From Nonlabens ulvanivorans (GTDB lineage Bacteria > Bacteroidota > Bacteroidia > Flavobacteriales > Flavobacteriaceae): a stretch of 64,000 nucleotides of DNA. The stretch lies in NCBI RefSeq assembly GCF_000732625.1, contig NZ_JPJI01000032.1:124001-188000 (forward strand). Reading direction: 5' to 3'. Shown here in pieces: positions 17,689 through 27,955 of this stretch (position 1 is its first letter; the number at the start of each line of letters is the position of its first letter). The position numbers and the translations under genes were made by a program. The notes beneath the pieces are model-generated. The model was not told where the DNA came from. It searched no databases and saw only the letters and a program-made list of their open reading frames with translations.

Positions 17689-18741
17689 TTAGTCAACTAT
17701 CAACATTGCATCTCCATAAGTAGAGAATTTATATTCTTCTTTAATGGCTACATCATAAGCTTTTTTCAATAAATCATAACCTGCAAAAGCTGCTGCTTGC
17801 ATCATCAAAGTTGACTTAGGATGATGAAAATTTGTAATCATAGCATTTGCAATACTAAAATCATAAGGCGGGAAAATAAATTTATTAGTCCAACCATCAA
17901 AAGTATTTAAACGACCATCACTACTTACGGCGCTTTCTAGAGTACGCATGGTGGTTGTTCCTACCGCACATACATTCTTTCTATTATCTATAGCTTTATT
18001 TACTATAGCACGTGTTTCTTCAGTAATTTCTGCCTGCTCACTATCCATTTTGTGTTTAGATAAATCCTCTACTTCCACCGGAGCAAAAGTTCCTAAACCT
18101 ATATGCATAGTTACCGCAGTTCTATGAATACCTTTAATTTCTAAACGTTTTAATAAATGCTTTGAAAAGTGTAAACCTGCAACAGGTGCTGCAACAGCGC
18201 CTTCATTAGTTGCATAGATAGTTTGGTAACGTTCTTCATCTTCTTCTTCAACCTCGCGACCTAGTTCTCTAGGAAGTGGAGTTTCTCCTAGATCTTTCAA
18301 TTTCTGACGGAATTCTTCATAACTACCATCAAATAAAAATCTCAAAGTTCTTCCTCTTGAAGTTGTATTATCAATCACCTCTGCTACTAGGCTTTCATCT
18401 TCACCAAAGTAAAGTTTATTTCCTATTCTTATTTTTCTCGCTGGATCAACTAGAACGTCCCACAACTTTGTAGTAGGGTTTAATTCTCTTAAAAGAAAAA
18501 CCTCGATACGTGCACCTGTTTTTTCTTTATTACCATAAAGTCTGGCAGGAAACACACGTGTATTATTAGTTACAAAAACATCGTCTTCTTCAAAATAATC
18601 GAGAACATCTTTGAACATTTTGTGTTCAATTTCACCCGTTTTTTTATGGAGTACCATAAGTCGCGACTCATCTCTATTTTCTGCAGGATGTTGCGCAATC
18701 AAATTTTCTGGTAGTTTGTAACCGAATTGAGATAGCTTCAT
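17689..18741 (-). CDS. queA: S-adenosylmethionine:tRNA ribosyltransferase-isomerase QueA
   Basis: 350 residues, normal length. Family signatures are visible along the chain: the N-terminal [23 protein letters not shown], the central [26 protein letters not shown]-like [11 protein letters not shown] and the C-terminal [21 protein letters not shown]. QueA transfers and isomerises the ribose of SAM onto 7-aminomethyl-7-deazaguanine at position 34 of tRNA, giving epoxyqueuosine. It lies 67 bases downstream of aroA on the same strand and ends in a clear terminator. There is no functional link with aroA beyond shared transcription. Confidence 0.97.
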   Translation of the reverse strand: MKLSQFGYKLPENLIAQHPAENRDESRLMVLHKKTGEIEHKMFKDVLDYFEEDDVFVTNNTRVFPARLYGNKEKTGARIEVFLLRELNPTTKLWDVLVDPARKIRIGNKLYFGEDESLVAEVIDNTTSRGRTLRFLFDGSYEEFRQKLKDLGETPLPRELGREVEEEDEERYQTIYATNEGAVAAPVAGLHFSKHLLKRLEIKGIHRTAVTMHIGLGTFAPVEVEDLSKHKMDSEQAEITEETRAIVNKAIDNRKNVCAVGTTTMRTLESAVSSDGRLNTFDGWTNKFIFPPYDFSIANAMITNFHHPKSTLMMQAAAFAGYDLLKKAYDVAIKEEYKFSTYGDAMLIVD

Positions 18742-18808
18742 GTATTCATTTTATATTGAGATAACAAATATACGATTGTGGAATAGGCGTTGTCAAGTAA
18801 ATCGACAC

Positions 18809-20086
18809 TTAAATTTCTGTGATATTGACATTTACCCGTTTTAAATCGTTCCAAAACTGTGGATAGCTTTTTGTGACCACACCTGCATCTTTAATTAACA
18901 ATGAAGTCCGACAGGCAACTGGCGCAAATGCCATGGCCATTCTATGATCATCAAAAGTATCAATCACAACAGGCTCGGCATGTTGTTCTAGAGGTATACA
19001 GGTTAATGTTATAGTATCTTGGGTTGTTTCTATTACGCTTTCGCGAAAGCGAGATCCCACATCTTTTAAGGCCGCTATACGATCTGTTTCTTTTATGCGT
19101 AGGGTATGAAGTCCAGTAAGATGAGCGTCAACACCTAATGCTAAACAGGTGGCAAATATAGTTTGTGCTTGATCTGGCTCATTCACCAGATTAATCACGA
19201 TGCGTTGCGCTACCTTTTCAGACCTCTTAGTTAATATGAGTTGATTATTATCAAAGCTAGTTTGAACTCCAAATGCCTCGTAATACTCGCTTAACTTACT
19301 ATCTCCTTGGACTGACTCTTTAAAGTAATGTTGTAAAGTTAATTGATAACCTGTGTCCTGTAAAGCTACCCAACTATACCAATAGCCAGCGCTACTCCAG
19401 TCACTTTCTACTGTTAATGATTTTTGAGATGTAGAATTCAAAGAACTGATTGAGATCAATTCTGATGGTGATTTATCATCTTTTTCAACTGAAATATCAA
19501 TCTGTGACCAGTTTACAGTCACGCCTATAGATTGTAGGTGACGTACCGTCATTTCTATATATGGCCTTGAGGTTAACTTACCTATTAACTCAATTTTTAA
19601 TCCATTTTCCAGCGATGGTGCTATGAGCATTAAAGCAGTTATATACTGACTAGATACACTGGCATCTAACTTAACCGCTGTATCATTAATATGTCCACCT
19701 TCAATTTTTAGCGGTGGATAACCTTCTTCATTTACATACTCAATTTTTGCACCTATAGACCTTAATGCATCGACTAATACTGCTATAGGTCGTTGCTGCA
19801 TGCGCTGGCTTCCAGTTATGGTGACCAGACCTTTTTTACTTGCATAATATGCAGTAAGAAAACGCATTGCTGTACCAGCATGACCTATGTCAACATGATT
19901 TTTTTGAGACATTAATGCCTCTTGCATATGTATTGTATCATCACTATTAGAAAGATTGACAATTTCTAATTCGGGATATAGAGCTTTGAGAATAAGTAAA
20001 CGATTACTTTCACTTTTTGAGCCTGTTATGGTAAAGACAACCTCTTTACTTAACGAGTCTAAGGGCTTTTCTAATAATAAATCCAT
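18809..20086 (-). CDS. aroA: 3-phosphoshikimate 1-carboxyvinyltransferase (EPSP synthase)
   Basis: 425 residues. It carries the N-terminal GSKSESNRLLIL substrate loop, GHAGTAMRFLTAYYA (equivalent to the GNAGTAMR motif, with His for Asn), SSQYITALML, LRIKETDRIAAL and DDHRMAMAFAP. The enzyme adds phosphoenolpyruvate to shikimate-3-phosphate in the chorismate pathway, which feeds the aromatic amino acid operon at 26-30 kb. The N-terminus MDLLLEKPLDSLSKEVVF is somewhat divergent, as is usual in Bacteroidota. A copy of the palindrome lies inside the gene and encodes the stretch RFRES. The start is 2 bases after the upstream MazG-like gene, so they are probably co-transcribed. Confidence 0.94.
   Translation of the reverse strand: MDLLLEKPLDSLSKEVVFTITGSKSESNRLLILKALYPELEIVNLSNSDDTIHMQEALMSQKNHVDIGHAGTAMRFLTAYYASKKGLVTITGSQRMQQRPIAVLVDALRSIGAKIEYVNEEGYPPLKIEGGHINDTAVKLDASVSSQYITALMLIAPSLENGLKIELIGKLTSRPYIEMTVRHLQSIGVTVNWSQIDISVEKDDKSPSELISISSLNSTSQKSLTVESDWSSAGYWYSWVALQDTGYQLTLQHYFKESVQGDSKLSEYYEAFGVQTSFDNNQLILTKRSEKVAQRIVINLVNEPDQAQTIFATCLALGVDAHLTGLHTLRIKETDRIAALKDVGSRFRESVIETTQDTITLTCIPLEQHAEPVVIDTFDDHRMAMAFAPVACRTSLLIKDAGVVTKSYPQFWNDLKRVNVNITEI
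19036..19051. repeat. Palindromic repeat, copy 4 (inside aroA)
   Basis: Perfect 16-bp palindrome CGCTTTCGCGAAAGCG, read in the frame that encodes RFRES. Confidence 0.95.
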
Positions 20087-20088
20087 GA

Positions 20089-20418
20089 CTAGCCTTTGAG
20101 TTTATCATTATTGTGATGCCTGTCATGATCACGCTCTGTTTTAATTTGCAGTTTTTTTTCAAAAGCGGTTTCAAGATCAGTTCCTGTTTGATTTGCGAGA
20201 CATAGCACTACAAACATAACGTCAGCGAGTTCTTCTCCTAGATCTTTGTTTTTATCGCTTTCTTTCTCGCTTTGCTCTCCATATCTTCTTGCGATAATAC
20301 GAGCAACTTCACCTACTTCTTCGGTAAGTTGTGCCATGTTAGTAAGCTCGTTAAAATAACGCACTCCATGATTTTTGATCCAGTTGTCAACTTGCTGTTG
20401 TGATTCTTTGAGGCTCAT
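20089..20418 (-). CDS. MazG-like nucleotide pyrophosphohydrolase
   Basis: 109 residues, mostly helical. The metal-binding pattern of the all-alpha NTP pyrophosphatase family is present: EEVGEVARIIARRYGE followed by GEELADVMFVVLCLA (EEvxE...ExxD). Such single-domain MazG-like proteins hydrolyse noncanonical nucleoside triphosphates or dNTPs to monophosphates. The exact substrate is not predictable. The gene sits 2 bases upstream of aroA and 52 bases downstream of the DUF3857 pair on the same strand. Confidence 0.85.
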   Translation of the reverse strand: MSLKESQQQVDNWIKNHGVRYFNELTNMAQLTEEVGEVARIIARRYGEQSEKESDKNKDLGEELADVMFVVLCLANQTGTDLETAFEKKLQIKTERDHDRHHNNDKLKG

Positions 20419-20470
20419 AGTCTTAATTTGAAGTTCAAAGTTAACGACTATCTTTATGAAATGAGGATTC

Positions 20471-22495
20471 TTAAATTTTCTTTAGCACTATTTTTTCGGC
20501 ATCCTTTTCTACTACAGATGCATAGAAATCTCTGAAAGCTTTATAATCAATAGACAAAACCACCGAAGTATCCATATTAAAAGTTGCCACCGTGGTTATT
20601 ATATTATTTGAAATTTTTGTGATGTATTTATAATACCCTTTATTCAAGTAAACGTAGTTAACACTTTGTGGCATAGACTCTACCTCATAGCCATCTGGTA
20701 TCGCTAAGTTAACAATCGTTTTAACTTCAAGTGGATAAGATAAATCTAAAGGAAGATTACGCCTTGGTAAACTAAATGGGTTTTCTTCATTTGCTTCAAA
20801 CAATAATGGAGTTATATAGAGCTTATCTCCTATTTCATCAACAGCATCTTTATAAACAACATCAAAACTATAATTTAAATACTCGTTTGTAGAATTCATG
20901 TCATCTACCTTAACATCGGCAACTTGTAATCCTACGTTATCATTAACTAAGTATTCTTCAATATCTTCTTGGTTTGCATTTTGATTTTCATTTCTGGATC
21001 TTAAAGCCATATACTGTGATAGTCTTTTCTTTGCTTTACCAGCGATTAATCCTTCTTCATCTAATGATAGATTGAGCAATACTATTTCTTGTGACTTTTG
21101 GTTTTCTGTAAGTTTAACCCAATCAGAAGCTCCATTTTCTTGAACTACTCTACCTTTCCAATTTGCAGCACGTAGAGGAATTAAATTAGGTCGCGCAAAT
21201 TTTTCAGTGGCATCTAATAAGATTTTTTCTCCATTAATAATTACTTGTACGATTACATAATCAAACCCTTCACGAGTAGGAAAGATAGGCACACCATTAT
21301 CATCTGAACTTACTAATACTGGATTTGCATTTACACCAGCTTTTTTAAGCATTGAGACTAGTAAGAGATTTACATCTGCTACAGAACCGGATCCATCTTT
21401 ATAGGCACTTTTAAGTCCGTCGCGAGTAAAAACTCCATAACGTCCATTCCATTTGACTTTAGATTTCACAAATTCATAAATAACCTCGGTCTTTTTAAGA
21501 TCGCCCATCGTGTCATCGAGAATGCTTTCTAAATCTTTTTTATAAAAACTGCTTTTCTTAATAGCACTACCGAACCTGTCACTGTCGTAAATAGTTTTTG
21601 CGACATCTCTCCAACTGGACGCATACTCCTTAGACACTTGTCCATTAGTAAACCTAGTCGCTGCAATATTCATTATTAATTTTGCACGATATCTTTGTGC
21701 TCCACCAGACATAGGCTCAGCAGCTAAAGCCGGAATGTTTTTTGTTGCTATCCCTATACTTTTACCGCTTATTCTTAATTGCTCAGTTTCTATATCTGAT
21801 CCAAATTCTTCATCTTCTTCAGCCGTAATTTTTGATCCCGAGATTCCTTCTCCAAAATCAGAAGCATTAAAAGCTACTTTGTACACAGCTCTAGGATTAA
21901 AAACTACATTATATACAAACTGTCTAGGGAACAATATTCCTGCCTCTAGATTTAATATCGGTATTTCATACTGTAAGTATAAGTCATCAATATATGCTGT
22001 ATCAGAACCTATTGTGTAAGTATACTCAATTACAGAGCCTACTTTAACATCAGGCATAGTAAACGATTTAGATTTATAAAATTCATTAATATCTTTATCA
22101 AAAATCGCATCCTTACCTAATTCAGAACTCTCTACTTTTCCATCGATTAAATTGTACGTGACACCTTCTAAATCAACGACATATTCTTTAGCATTACCTT
22201 TTTGATACAGACTTATTTGTTCAGTTGCATATTCTAATCCGTCTTGGTTCTCAATTCTAATTCTTTTATGAACTATGCGCATTTGCCCAAACTTAGCTCC
22301 AGGATAAAATTTAATCAGCTCTCTATTAAGGACATACACAGCATCAAAGTCGTTACTTTTATCTACAGTCTCTACTGAAAAATCCAATACAGAAACTCCT
22401 TTAAAGTCAAGATTTAATTCTTCATCAGCTCCTTGAGCTGCTACATTAATAATGTAAAAACTTATTAATGAAAGTGCTATTATTAATTTTTTCAT
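20471..22495 (-). CDS. DUF3857 / transglutaminase-like exported protein (second of a pair)
   Basis: 674 residues. A signal peptide (MKKLIIALSLISFYIINVAAQ) is followed by a DUF3857 beta-rich domain (about 55-255) and a transglutaminase-like core (about 310-440), with the segment GSGSVADVNLLLVSMLKKAGV where related proteins have a Cys. Here the catalytic Cys position of GDCKGLS (seen in the neighbour) is replaced by SVAD, so this copy may be inactive as a transglutaminase/protease. A C-terminal beta domain follows. It shares layout with the gene just upstream and its start overlaps that gene's stop by one base, so the two are translationally coupled paralogues. Role unknown; a periplasmic or surface location is likely. 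Confidence 0.75.
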   Translation of the reverse strand: MKKLIIALSLISFYIINVAAQGADEELNLDFKGVSVLDFSVETVDKSNDFDAVYVLNRELIKFYPGAKFGQMRIVHKRIRIENQDGLEYATEQISLYQKGNAKEYVVDLEGVTYNLIDGKVESSELGKDAIFDKDINEFYKSKSFTMPDVKVGSVIEYTYTIGSDTAYIDDLYLQYEIPILNLEAGILFPRQFVYNVVFNPRAVYKVAFNASDFGEGISGSKITAEEDEEFGSDIETEQLRISGKSIGIATKNIPALAAEPMSGGAQRYRAKLIMNIAATRFTNGQVSKEYASSWRDVAKTIYDSDRFGSAIKKSSFYKKDLESILDDTMGDLKKTEVIYEFVKSKVKWNGRYGVFTRDGLKSAYKDGSGSVADVNLLLVSMLKKAGVNANPVLVSSDDNGVPIFPTREGFDYVIVQVIINGEKILLDATEKFARPNLIPLRAANWKGRVVQENGASDWVKLTENQKSQEIVLLNLSLDEEGLIAGKAKKRLSQYMALRSRNENQNANQEDIEEYLVNDNVGLQVADVKVDDMNSTNEYLNYSFDVVYKDAVDEIGDKLYITPLLFEANEENPFSLPRRNLPLDLSYPLEVKTIVNLAIPDGYEVESMPQSVNYVYLNKGYYKYITKISNNIITTVATFNMDTSVVLSIDYKAFRDFYASVVEKDAEKIVLKKI

Positions 22496-24405
22496 TAGTC
22501 TACTTTTAAAACTGCTTTAGATTTATCGTGTTTTACTAAGGTTGCTCTAAATTCTCGATAGGCTTCATAATCATCCTTATCAAAATAACCTTTATTAATT
22601 CTCAAATACCTGTGCACCTTAAGTTTTCCATCACCAGAATCAGTAATACTCAACTTATATACTCCAAACTTAGAATTGATCTCAACAGGCTCAGGAAGAG
22701 CATCTATAGACAATCCATTTTCTAGATTAATCTCGTAAACGTCAGTATCTATATAACCACGATCTATTTCAAAATCATTTTGTCTGTTTTTATATCTAGT
22801 CGGTTCATTTTCATTACGGTTAAAAAATACGGGCTGTATGAGTAATAAATTCCCTGTTTTAGATCCATAACGACTTACTGTGACGCTAGCTTTCTCGACA
22901 ACTTGAATTTGCTCTTTATCACTCAATGCGCTTGCATCTGTAATAGACAAACCATTTAAATGACTCCAATAACTTTTATACTTTTTAATTAAATCCTTTT
23001 TAGAGTATGTTTCTAGATGATCTCTAAAGGAGTATTGATAACCTCTTGTCACCATTTCTAAGCTAGCAGATGCACTACCATCCTTTTGAACCATTATCAC
23101 AGCACTAGATTCTTGTGTATTATCTTCCGTTTTGTAAACAGTGGTATGTAAGATCTCTCCACCATTTTCAGTAACTACTAGCGCATCTCTATCATCGGTA
23201 AAACCAGCTATATAGCCAAATGGACTGGTTTTACTAGTACACTCTAGCCAGAAATCCTTCTCATTGTCTAGTTCTGGTACATATAAAATCATATGATTCC
23301 CCTGTGTTGAAGAAAACTCACTGTCTATATTTCTTATATTATTACCACCATATATTACTGCATGATAAGATGATATGCCTACTTCATTAAGTAAGGCTTT
23401 TGTATAATTTGATAAACCTTTACAATCCCCATAAGACATGTTATGCACTTCGGTAGCATCAATAGGCTTCCATCCACCGATACCTACTTGTACACTTATA
23501 TAACGAGATCTATCTTGCATGAATTCGTAAACTATTTTAGCTTTTTCCTTCTCTGTTTTAGCATTTATAGTAAGATCTTTTATTTCCTTTTTAACACTTT
23601 CAGGCAAGATTCCAACATCTGACAATAGTTGATCATTCATCCATTTTCCAAAATCTGACCATTCATTATTCATACCATCAACACCTTGCATTTTAAACTG
23701 CTTAAGCGCAATCTTAACAAAAGGTCCGTAAGTAGTAAAATCAGGACTATATGACTGATAGTCAACTGCAGGTAAATTAGTAGCAGTATAGTCTAACAGA
23801 CCATTTTTTGAAATTTCATATTCAGCTAAATGTGACTCTTTAAATTTAATTTCAATATCAGACTCATTAATAACCTTAAAGGAAGAAAGTTCTGTACTCG
23901 TATTATAATACTCAAGTGGCATCCATGACGGTAAAAATGCAGTAGACTTTAATAAAACGGTAGATTTAAAATGAACTGTAAAAGGATAATCACGTGGTGT
24001 ATAATCCAGATATTTCACTCTATTATCACTGTATAATGTTCCACTACTTACAGAACTAACATCTTTAAAGTCTCCGTTTTTAAATCTAGTCACTTTATTC
24101 CCATCAGCATCATAAATAGTAGCTTCCATTTTTTTAATTTTGGTACTACTATCGTAATGTTCAATGGCATTAATATCTCTTTCACCATCTTTATTAAGAA
24201 CAGTTACTAATCGATCTGTTACCACCTCTACCTCATCATAGTCTTTAATTGTAATAATTATATTACTATTCCTTACAACGGCGTTTGCGTTTACTTTGAG
24301 TTCTTTTGGTATAGTATGACTTTCAAAATCAGCTTCTTGCTGGGCATAACAATTAGTCCATCCTACAATAAGAAATAAACTAATTAAGAGTAACTTATTT
24401 TTCAT
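22495..24405 (-). CDS. DUF3857 / transglutaminase-like exported protein (first of a pair)
   Basis: The start chosen is the ATG at 24405, which opens a signal peptide (MKNKLLLISLFLIVGWTNCYAQ); the open frame reaches three codons further only through a TTG. A DUF3857 domain (about 50-235) precedes a transglutaminase-like domain (about 270-390). That domain has a catalytic-type motif MSYGDCKGLSNYTKALL with Cys, followed by a plausible His (STQGNHMILYVP). Such proteins are widespread in Bacteroidota and their substrate is unknown. The next gene is a shorter-motif paralogue that lacks the Cys, which hints at a heteromeric active/inactive pair. Confidence 0.78.
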   Translation of the reverse strand: MKNKLLLISLFLIVGWTNCYAQQEADFESHTIPKELKVNANAVVRNSNIIITIKDYDEVEVVTDRLVTVLNKDGERDINAIEHYDSSTKIKKMEATIYDADGNKVTRFKNGDFKDVSSVSSGTLYSDNRVKYLDYTPRDYPFTVHFKSTVLLKSTAFLPSWMPLEYYNTSTELSSFKVINESDIEIKFKESHLAEYEISKNGLLDYTATNLPAVDYQSYSPDFTTYGPFVKIALKQFKMQGVDGMNNEWSDFGKWMNDQLLSDVGILPESVKKEIKDLTINAKTEKEKAKIVYEFMQDRSRYISVQVGIGGWKPIDATEVHNMSYGDCKGLSNYTKALLNEVGISSYHAVIYGGNNIRNIDSEFSSTQGNHMILYVPELDNEKDFWLECTSKTSPFGYIAGFTDDRDALVVTENGGEILHTTVYKTEDNTQESSAVIMVQKDGSASASLEMVTRGYQYSFRDHLETYSKKDLIKKYKSYWSHLNGLSITDASALSDKEQIQVVEKASVTVSRYGSKTGNLLLIQPVFFNRNENEPTRYKNRQNDFEIDRGYIDTDVYEINLENGLSIDALPEPVEINSKFGVYKLSITDSGDGKLKVHRYLRINKGYFDKDDYEAYREFRATLVKHDKSKAVLKVD

Positions 24406-24486
24406 AAGCCACAATTACCGAAAAAAAAATGAGTGATAAAATAAATATGTAAGAAATAGCTGTTAAAAAACGCTTAAAGAAAATAG

Positions 24487-24939
24487 TTAATCCTTTTTCT
24501 TACTATCCATTACAATAGTAACAGGTCCGTCATTTACGAGAGCTACTTTCATATCTGCACCAAAGATTCCTGTTGGGATTGTTTTATCCAGCTTTCGCGA
24601 AAGCGTGCTCACAAAACTTTCATATAATGGTATAGCCACCTCTGGTCTAGCGGCATTAATAAAACTAGGCCTATTTCCTTTTTTTGTACTGGCATAAAGT
24701 GTGAACTGAGAAATCACCAATGCGTTTCCACCTATACCACTGATGTTCAAATTCATTTTACCGTCTGAATCTGAAAAAATGCGCATTCCAGCAATTTTAT
24801 TTACGAGCCAATCGATGTCTTCTTGAGTGTCTTCTACAGTAATACCAAGTAAAATAAGTAGCCCATGATCTATGGCTCCATGGACTAGACCATCTATAGT
24901 AACACTTGCTTCACTGACCCGTTGCAAAACTACTCTCAT
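24487..24939 (-). CDS. dtd: D-aminoacyl-tRNA deacylase
   Basis: 150 residues, standard length. Both family signatures are present: SQFTLYA (about 77-83), carrying the catalytic region, and the C-terminal [11 protein letters not shown] with the Gly-cisPro pair that rejects L-amino acids. The enzyme frees tRNA charged with D-amino acids or glycine. The start overlaps the stop of rsgA by four bases (ATGA), so the two form an operon. A palindrome copy inside the gene encodes LSRK. Confidence 0.97.
   Translation of the reverse strand: MRVVLQRVSEASVTIDGLVHGAIDHGLLILLGITVEDTQEDIDWLVNKIAGMRIFSDSDGKMNLNISGIGGNALVISQFTLYASTKKGNRPSFINAARPEVAIPLYESFVSTLSRKLDKTIPTGIFGADMKVALVNDGPVTIVMDSKKKD
24591..24604. 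repeat. Palindromic repeat, copy 5 (inside dtd)
   Basis: Perfect 14-bp core GCTTTCGCGAAAGC, read in the frame that encodes LSRK. Confidence 0.95.
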
Positions 24940-25940
24940 GGTGTGGTATATTTATCTGCACGATAATTATCCTCATCTCCATTAACAATTTGCACATAGC
25001 TCTCATAACGACTCAAATAGACTTCTCCTGTCTCGACAGCTTCTTTAACAGCACATTTAGGTTCTTCAAGGTGTAAGCAATTATGAAACTTACAGCTCTG
25101 ACTAAGTTCAAAAATCTCTGGGAAATAACCGCCTATTTCTTCTTTCTCTAAATCTACAACACCGAAACCTTTAATACCTGGTGTATCAATAATGCGAGCA
25201 TTAAAATCGAGATCAAACATTTCTGCAAATGTAGTTGTGTGCTGTCCTTGTTTATGCTGTAAGCTTATAGCTTTAGTTTTTAATTCTAGTCCTGGCTGGA
25301 TTGCATTTGCAGTAGTACTTTTACCAGCACCACTATGGCCAGCAAACATGCTGGTTTTACCCAGCATCTTCTCTTTTACTAAATCTATATTTTTACCTGT
25401 TGCTGCACTTATCGCAATGCATTCATAATCAACAGATTTATATAACTGCATTAAAATACGCACCTGATCCAGCTCAGTCATCGCTAGCATTTCTTCACCA
25501 GTTTCTGGATCTAACACCACTTCATCTTGATCATCGTTATAAGTATCTACTTTATTAAAAAGTAAAATAACTGGAATTTGATAAGCTGCCGCACTTACTA
25601 AAAAACGATCTATAAATGAGGTAAATGTAGGTGGATTATTTAAAGTGACTATCAAAAAAACCTGATCCACATTTGCTGCGATAATATGGGTTTGTTTAGA
25701 TAGGTTTACAGATTTGCGCACGATATAATTATCACGTTCTTCAATCTCATTAATAATTCCTATTTCTTCATCTCCTTTTTTCTCGATTTCAAATTCTACT
25801 CGGTCACCTACAGCCACAGGATTAGTACTCTTGATTCCTTGTAGTCTAAATTTACCTTTTATACGACATGAATACATCGCACCATCAGTACCTTTTACTT
25901 CATACCAGCTTCCTGTTGATCTATAGACGGTTCCTTTCAT
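24936..25940 (-). CDS. rsgA: Small ribosomal subunit biogenesis GTPase RsgA
   Basis: 334 residues. It has an N-terminal OB fold (about 1-65) and then a circularly permuted GTPase, with NKVD (G4) before the P-loop [12 protein letters not shown] (G1) and DTPGIKGFG (G3). The C-terminal zinc site is visible in [14 protein letters not shown]. RsgA checks late maturation of the 30S subunit and hydrolyses GTP on it. The order OB - permuted G domain - zinc finger is diagnostic. It is co-transcribed with dtd, with the stop overlapping the dtd start. Confidence 0.97.
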   Translation of the reverse strand: MKGTVYRSTGSWYEVKGTDGAMYSCRIKGKFRLQGIKSTNPVAVGDRVEFEIEKKGDEEIGIINEIEERDNYIVRKSVNLSKQTHIIAANVDQVFLIVTLNNPPTFTSFIDRFLVSAAAYQIPVILLFNKVDTYNDDQDEVVLDPETGEEMLAMTELDQVRILMQLYKSVDYECIAISAATGKNIDLVKEKMLGKTSMFAGHSGAGKSTTANAIQPGLELKTKAISLQHKQGQHTTTFAEMFDLDFNARIIDTPGIKGFGVVDLEKEEIGGYFPEIFELSQSCKFHNCLHLEEPKCAVKEAVETGEVYLSRYESYVQIVNGDEDNYRADKYTTP

Positions 25941-26022
25941 TTAAACTAACTGCTTTATTTCTAGAAGTCAAAATTAGGTTAATTATATATAGTGCTGCCA
26001 GAACATAAAATCTTTACCGCAA

Positions 26023-27105
26023 TTATTTATTAATTACTTTCTCTTGATGGTTGATAGATTCTTGATGAACCGCTTTAAAAACTCTAAGGATAAACTCTTC
26101 ACTTAAACCTTGTTCTTCACCAGCAAGAATCATTTTACCTAAAATCTCGTTCCATCTTTTAGATTGAAGAACTGCTACATTACGCTCTTTTTTTAAGGCT
26201 CCGATCGCATCAGCTGTTTTCATTCTTTTACCCAAAGTCTCAATAATATTGCTATCTATTACATCGATCTGCGCTCTTAAAACACCTAGTTTAGATTGAT
26301 ATCCTACCTCATCATCTTGTTCTTTTCTAATGCGTAAGTCTTGAAAAATTTGCAACAATGTTTCTGGAGTTACTTGCTGTGCCGCATCGCTCCATGCATT
26401 ATCAGGATCATAATGTGTTTCAATCATCAATCCATCATAATTAAGATCTAGTGCGGTTTGTGATACTTCAAAAATCATATCTCTCTTACCAGTAATATGG
26501 GATGGATCGCATATCAATGGAATATCTGGGAAACGTGTTTGAAAATCTACCGCAATTTGCCATTCAGGTATATTACGATATTTTGATTTTTCATAAGTAG
26601 AAAAACCTCTATGAATTACTCCTAGATTTTTAATATTAGCTGTATGAAATCGCTCAATCGCACCTATCCATAAAGCTAAATCTGGATTTACAGGATTTTT
26701 TACTAGCACCACTTTATCTGTTCCCTCTAAAGCATCTGCTATTTCTTGTACTATAAATGGACTTACTGTAGATCGTGCACCTATCCATAATAGATCGATG
26801 TCGTGTTCTAAAGCTAGTTCTACATGTGCTCTGTTAGCAACCTCTGTAGCAGTAAGCAAACCTGTTTCTGCTTTTGCTTTTTGCAACCATTTTAATCCTA
26901 TCGCTCCTACACCTTCAAAGTTTCCTGGTCGCGTTCTAGGTTTCCAGATACCTGCACGTAAATATGTTACGTCGCTGTCTTTAAGCTCATGTGCAATTCT
27001 TAATACCTGATCTTCAGTTTCTGCACTACAAGGTCCAGCAATCACTATAGGATGCTCTAGGTTGTGATTATCTAACCAAGTTCTAAATTCCTTTTTATTT
27101 TCCAT
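26023..27105 (-). CDS. Bifunctional 3-deoxy-7-phosphoheptulonate synthase / chorismate mutase
   Basis: The ATG at 27105 (MENKKEF) is taken as start; the frame is open two codons further only to a TTG. Residues 1-265 are a type I-beta DAHP synthase (PIVIAGPCSAE, RAGIWKPRTRPGNFEG, NPVNPDLALWIGAIERF, CDPSHITGKR). Residues 275-355 are an AroQ-type chorismate mutase (LGVLRAQIDVIDSNIIETLGKRMK, ALKKERNVAV, IHQE-like VHQESI). It thus catalyses the first step of the shikimate pathway and the branch to prephenate, a fusion typical of Bacteroidota in which the mutase domain also gives feedback control. It is the last gene of the aromatic operon and overlaps tyrA by 11 bases. Confidence 0.95.
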   Translation of the reverse strand: MENKKEFRTWLDNHNLEHPIVIAGPCSAETEDQVLRIAHELKDSDVTYLRAGIWKPRTRPGNFEGVGAIGLKWLQKAKAETGLLTATEVANRAHVELALEHDIDLLWIGARSTVSPFIVQEIADALEGTDKVVLVKNPVNPDLALWIGAIERFHTANIKNLGVIHRGFSTYEKSKYRNIPEWQIAVDFQTRFPDIPLICDPSHITGKRDMIFEVSQTALDLNYDGLMIETHYDPDNAWSDAAQQVTPETLLQIFQDLRIRKEQDDEVGYQSKLGVLRAQIDVIDSNIIETLGKRMKTADAIGALKKERNVAVLQSKRWNEILGKMILAGEEQGLSEEFILRVFKAVHQESINHQEKVINK

Positions 27106-27955
27106 TTTCAATTCCTTTCAATATCGTTTTTATTCTATTTGTTTCTTCCATATCTTGAAATATGGATTGGTGATCGTTATTTTTTACGCTTTCGCGAAAG
27201 CGAGATAAATTCTCAATATATCCATCTAGACTAGCTAGTACATTTTCCTTATTCTGTGCAAATATGGGTGTCCACATGGCTGGAGAACTTTTTGCTAATC
27301 GTACGGTGCTTTCAAAACCACTGCCCGCGAGGTCAAATATATCACGCTCGTTTTCTTCTTCTTGAATGACCGTTTTACCTAACATAAAGCTAGAGATATG
27401 AGACAAATGTGACACATAAGCAATATGTTTATCATGTGCCGCAGGCGTCATGTATCGCACTCTCATTTCCAGTTTCTCAAACAACTCATTTGCCAATTCT
27501 TGCAATTTAAAGGTGGTTTTCTCTACCTCACATATAATTAGCGTTTTTTTGACAAATAAATTTGAGATGGCAGCATCTGGTCCAGAAAATTCAGTTCCCG
27601 CAATAGGATGTGCCGCAAGAAACTGCCTCCTGTTTTTATGATTTTCGACACTTTTACATATTGCTTCTTTGGTAGAACCTACATCTATAATTAGTGCATG
27701 TTCATTTACTAAGTCGAGCACTTGAGGTAAAACTTTTAAGGTTGCATCTACGGGAATTGAAATGATAACCAAATCTGCATTTTTCAACTCTTGAAATTGT
27801 GCCACTTCATCTATAATACCATTTTGCTTTGCTTTTTCTACATGAGCATCATTGTGGTCAATACCATAAAAAATAGCCTGCGGATAATGAACACGCAAAT
27901 CTTTAAGTATGGATCCACCTATCAATCCAGTACCTATTAAATATACTTTTTTCAT
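27095..27955 (-). CDS. tyrA: Prephenate dehydrogenase
   Basis: 286 residues. An N-terminal Rossmann fold (VYLIGTGLIGGSILKDL) binds NAD(P) and an all-helical C-terminal domain carries the substrate site (AAHPIAGTEFSG with the catalytic His, and HISSFMLGK). It oxidatively decarboxylates prephenate to 4-hydroxyphenylpyruvate for tyrosine. The start overlaps the upstream aminotransferase stop by four bases. A palindrome copy in the gene encodes RFRES. The operon as a whole is preceded by an attenuator with a Phe/Tyr-rich leader peptide. Confidence 0.95.
   Translation of the reverse strand: MKKVYLIGTGLIGGSILKDLRVHYPQAIFYGIDHNDAHVEKAKQNGIIDEVAQFQELKNADLVIISIPVDATLKVLPQVLDLVNEHALIIDVGSTKEAICKSVENHKNRRQFLAAHPIAGTEFSGPDAAISNLFVKKTLIICEVEKTTFKLQELANELFEKLEMRVRYMTPAAHDKHIAYVSHLSHISSFMLGKTVIQEEENERDIFDLAGSGFESTVRLAKSSPAMWTPIFAQNKENVLASLDGYIENLSRFRESVKNNDHQSIFQDMEETNRIKTILKGIENGK
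27187..27202. repeat. Palindromic repeat, copy 6 (inside tyrA)
   Basis: Perfect 16-bp palindrome, read in the frame that encodes RFRES, the same frame as the copy in aroA. Confidence 0.95.
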
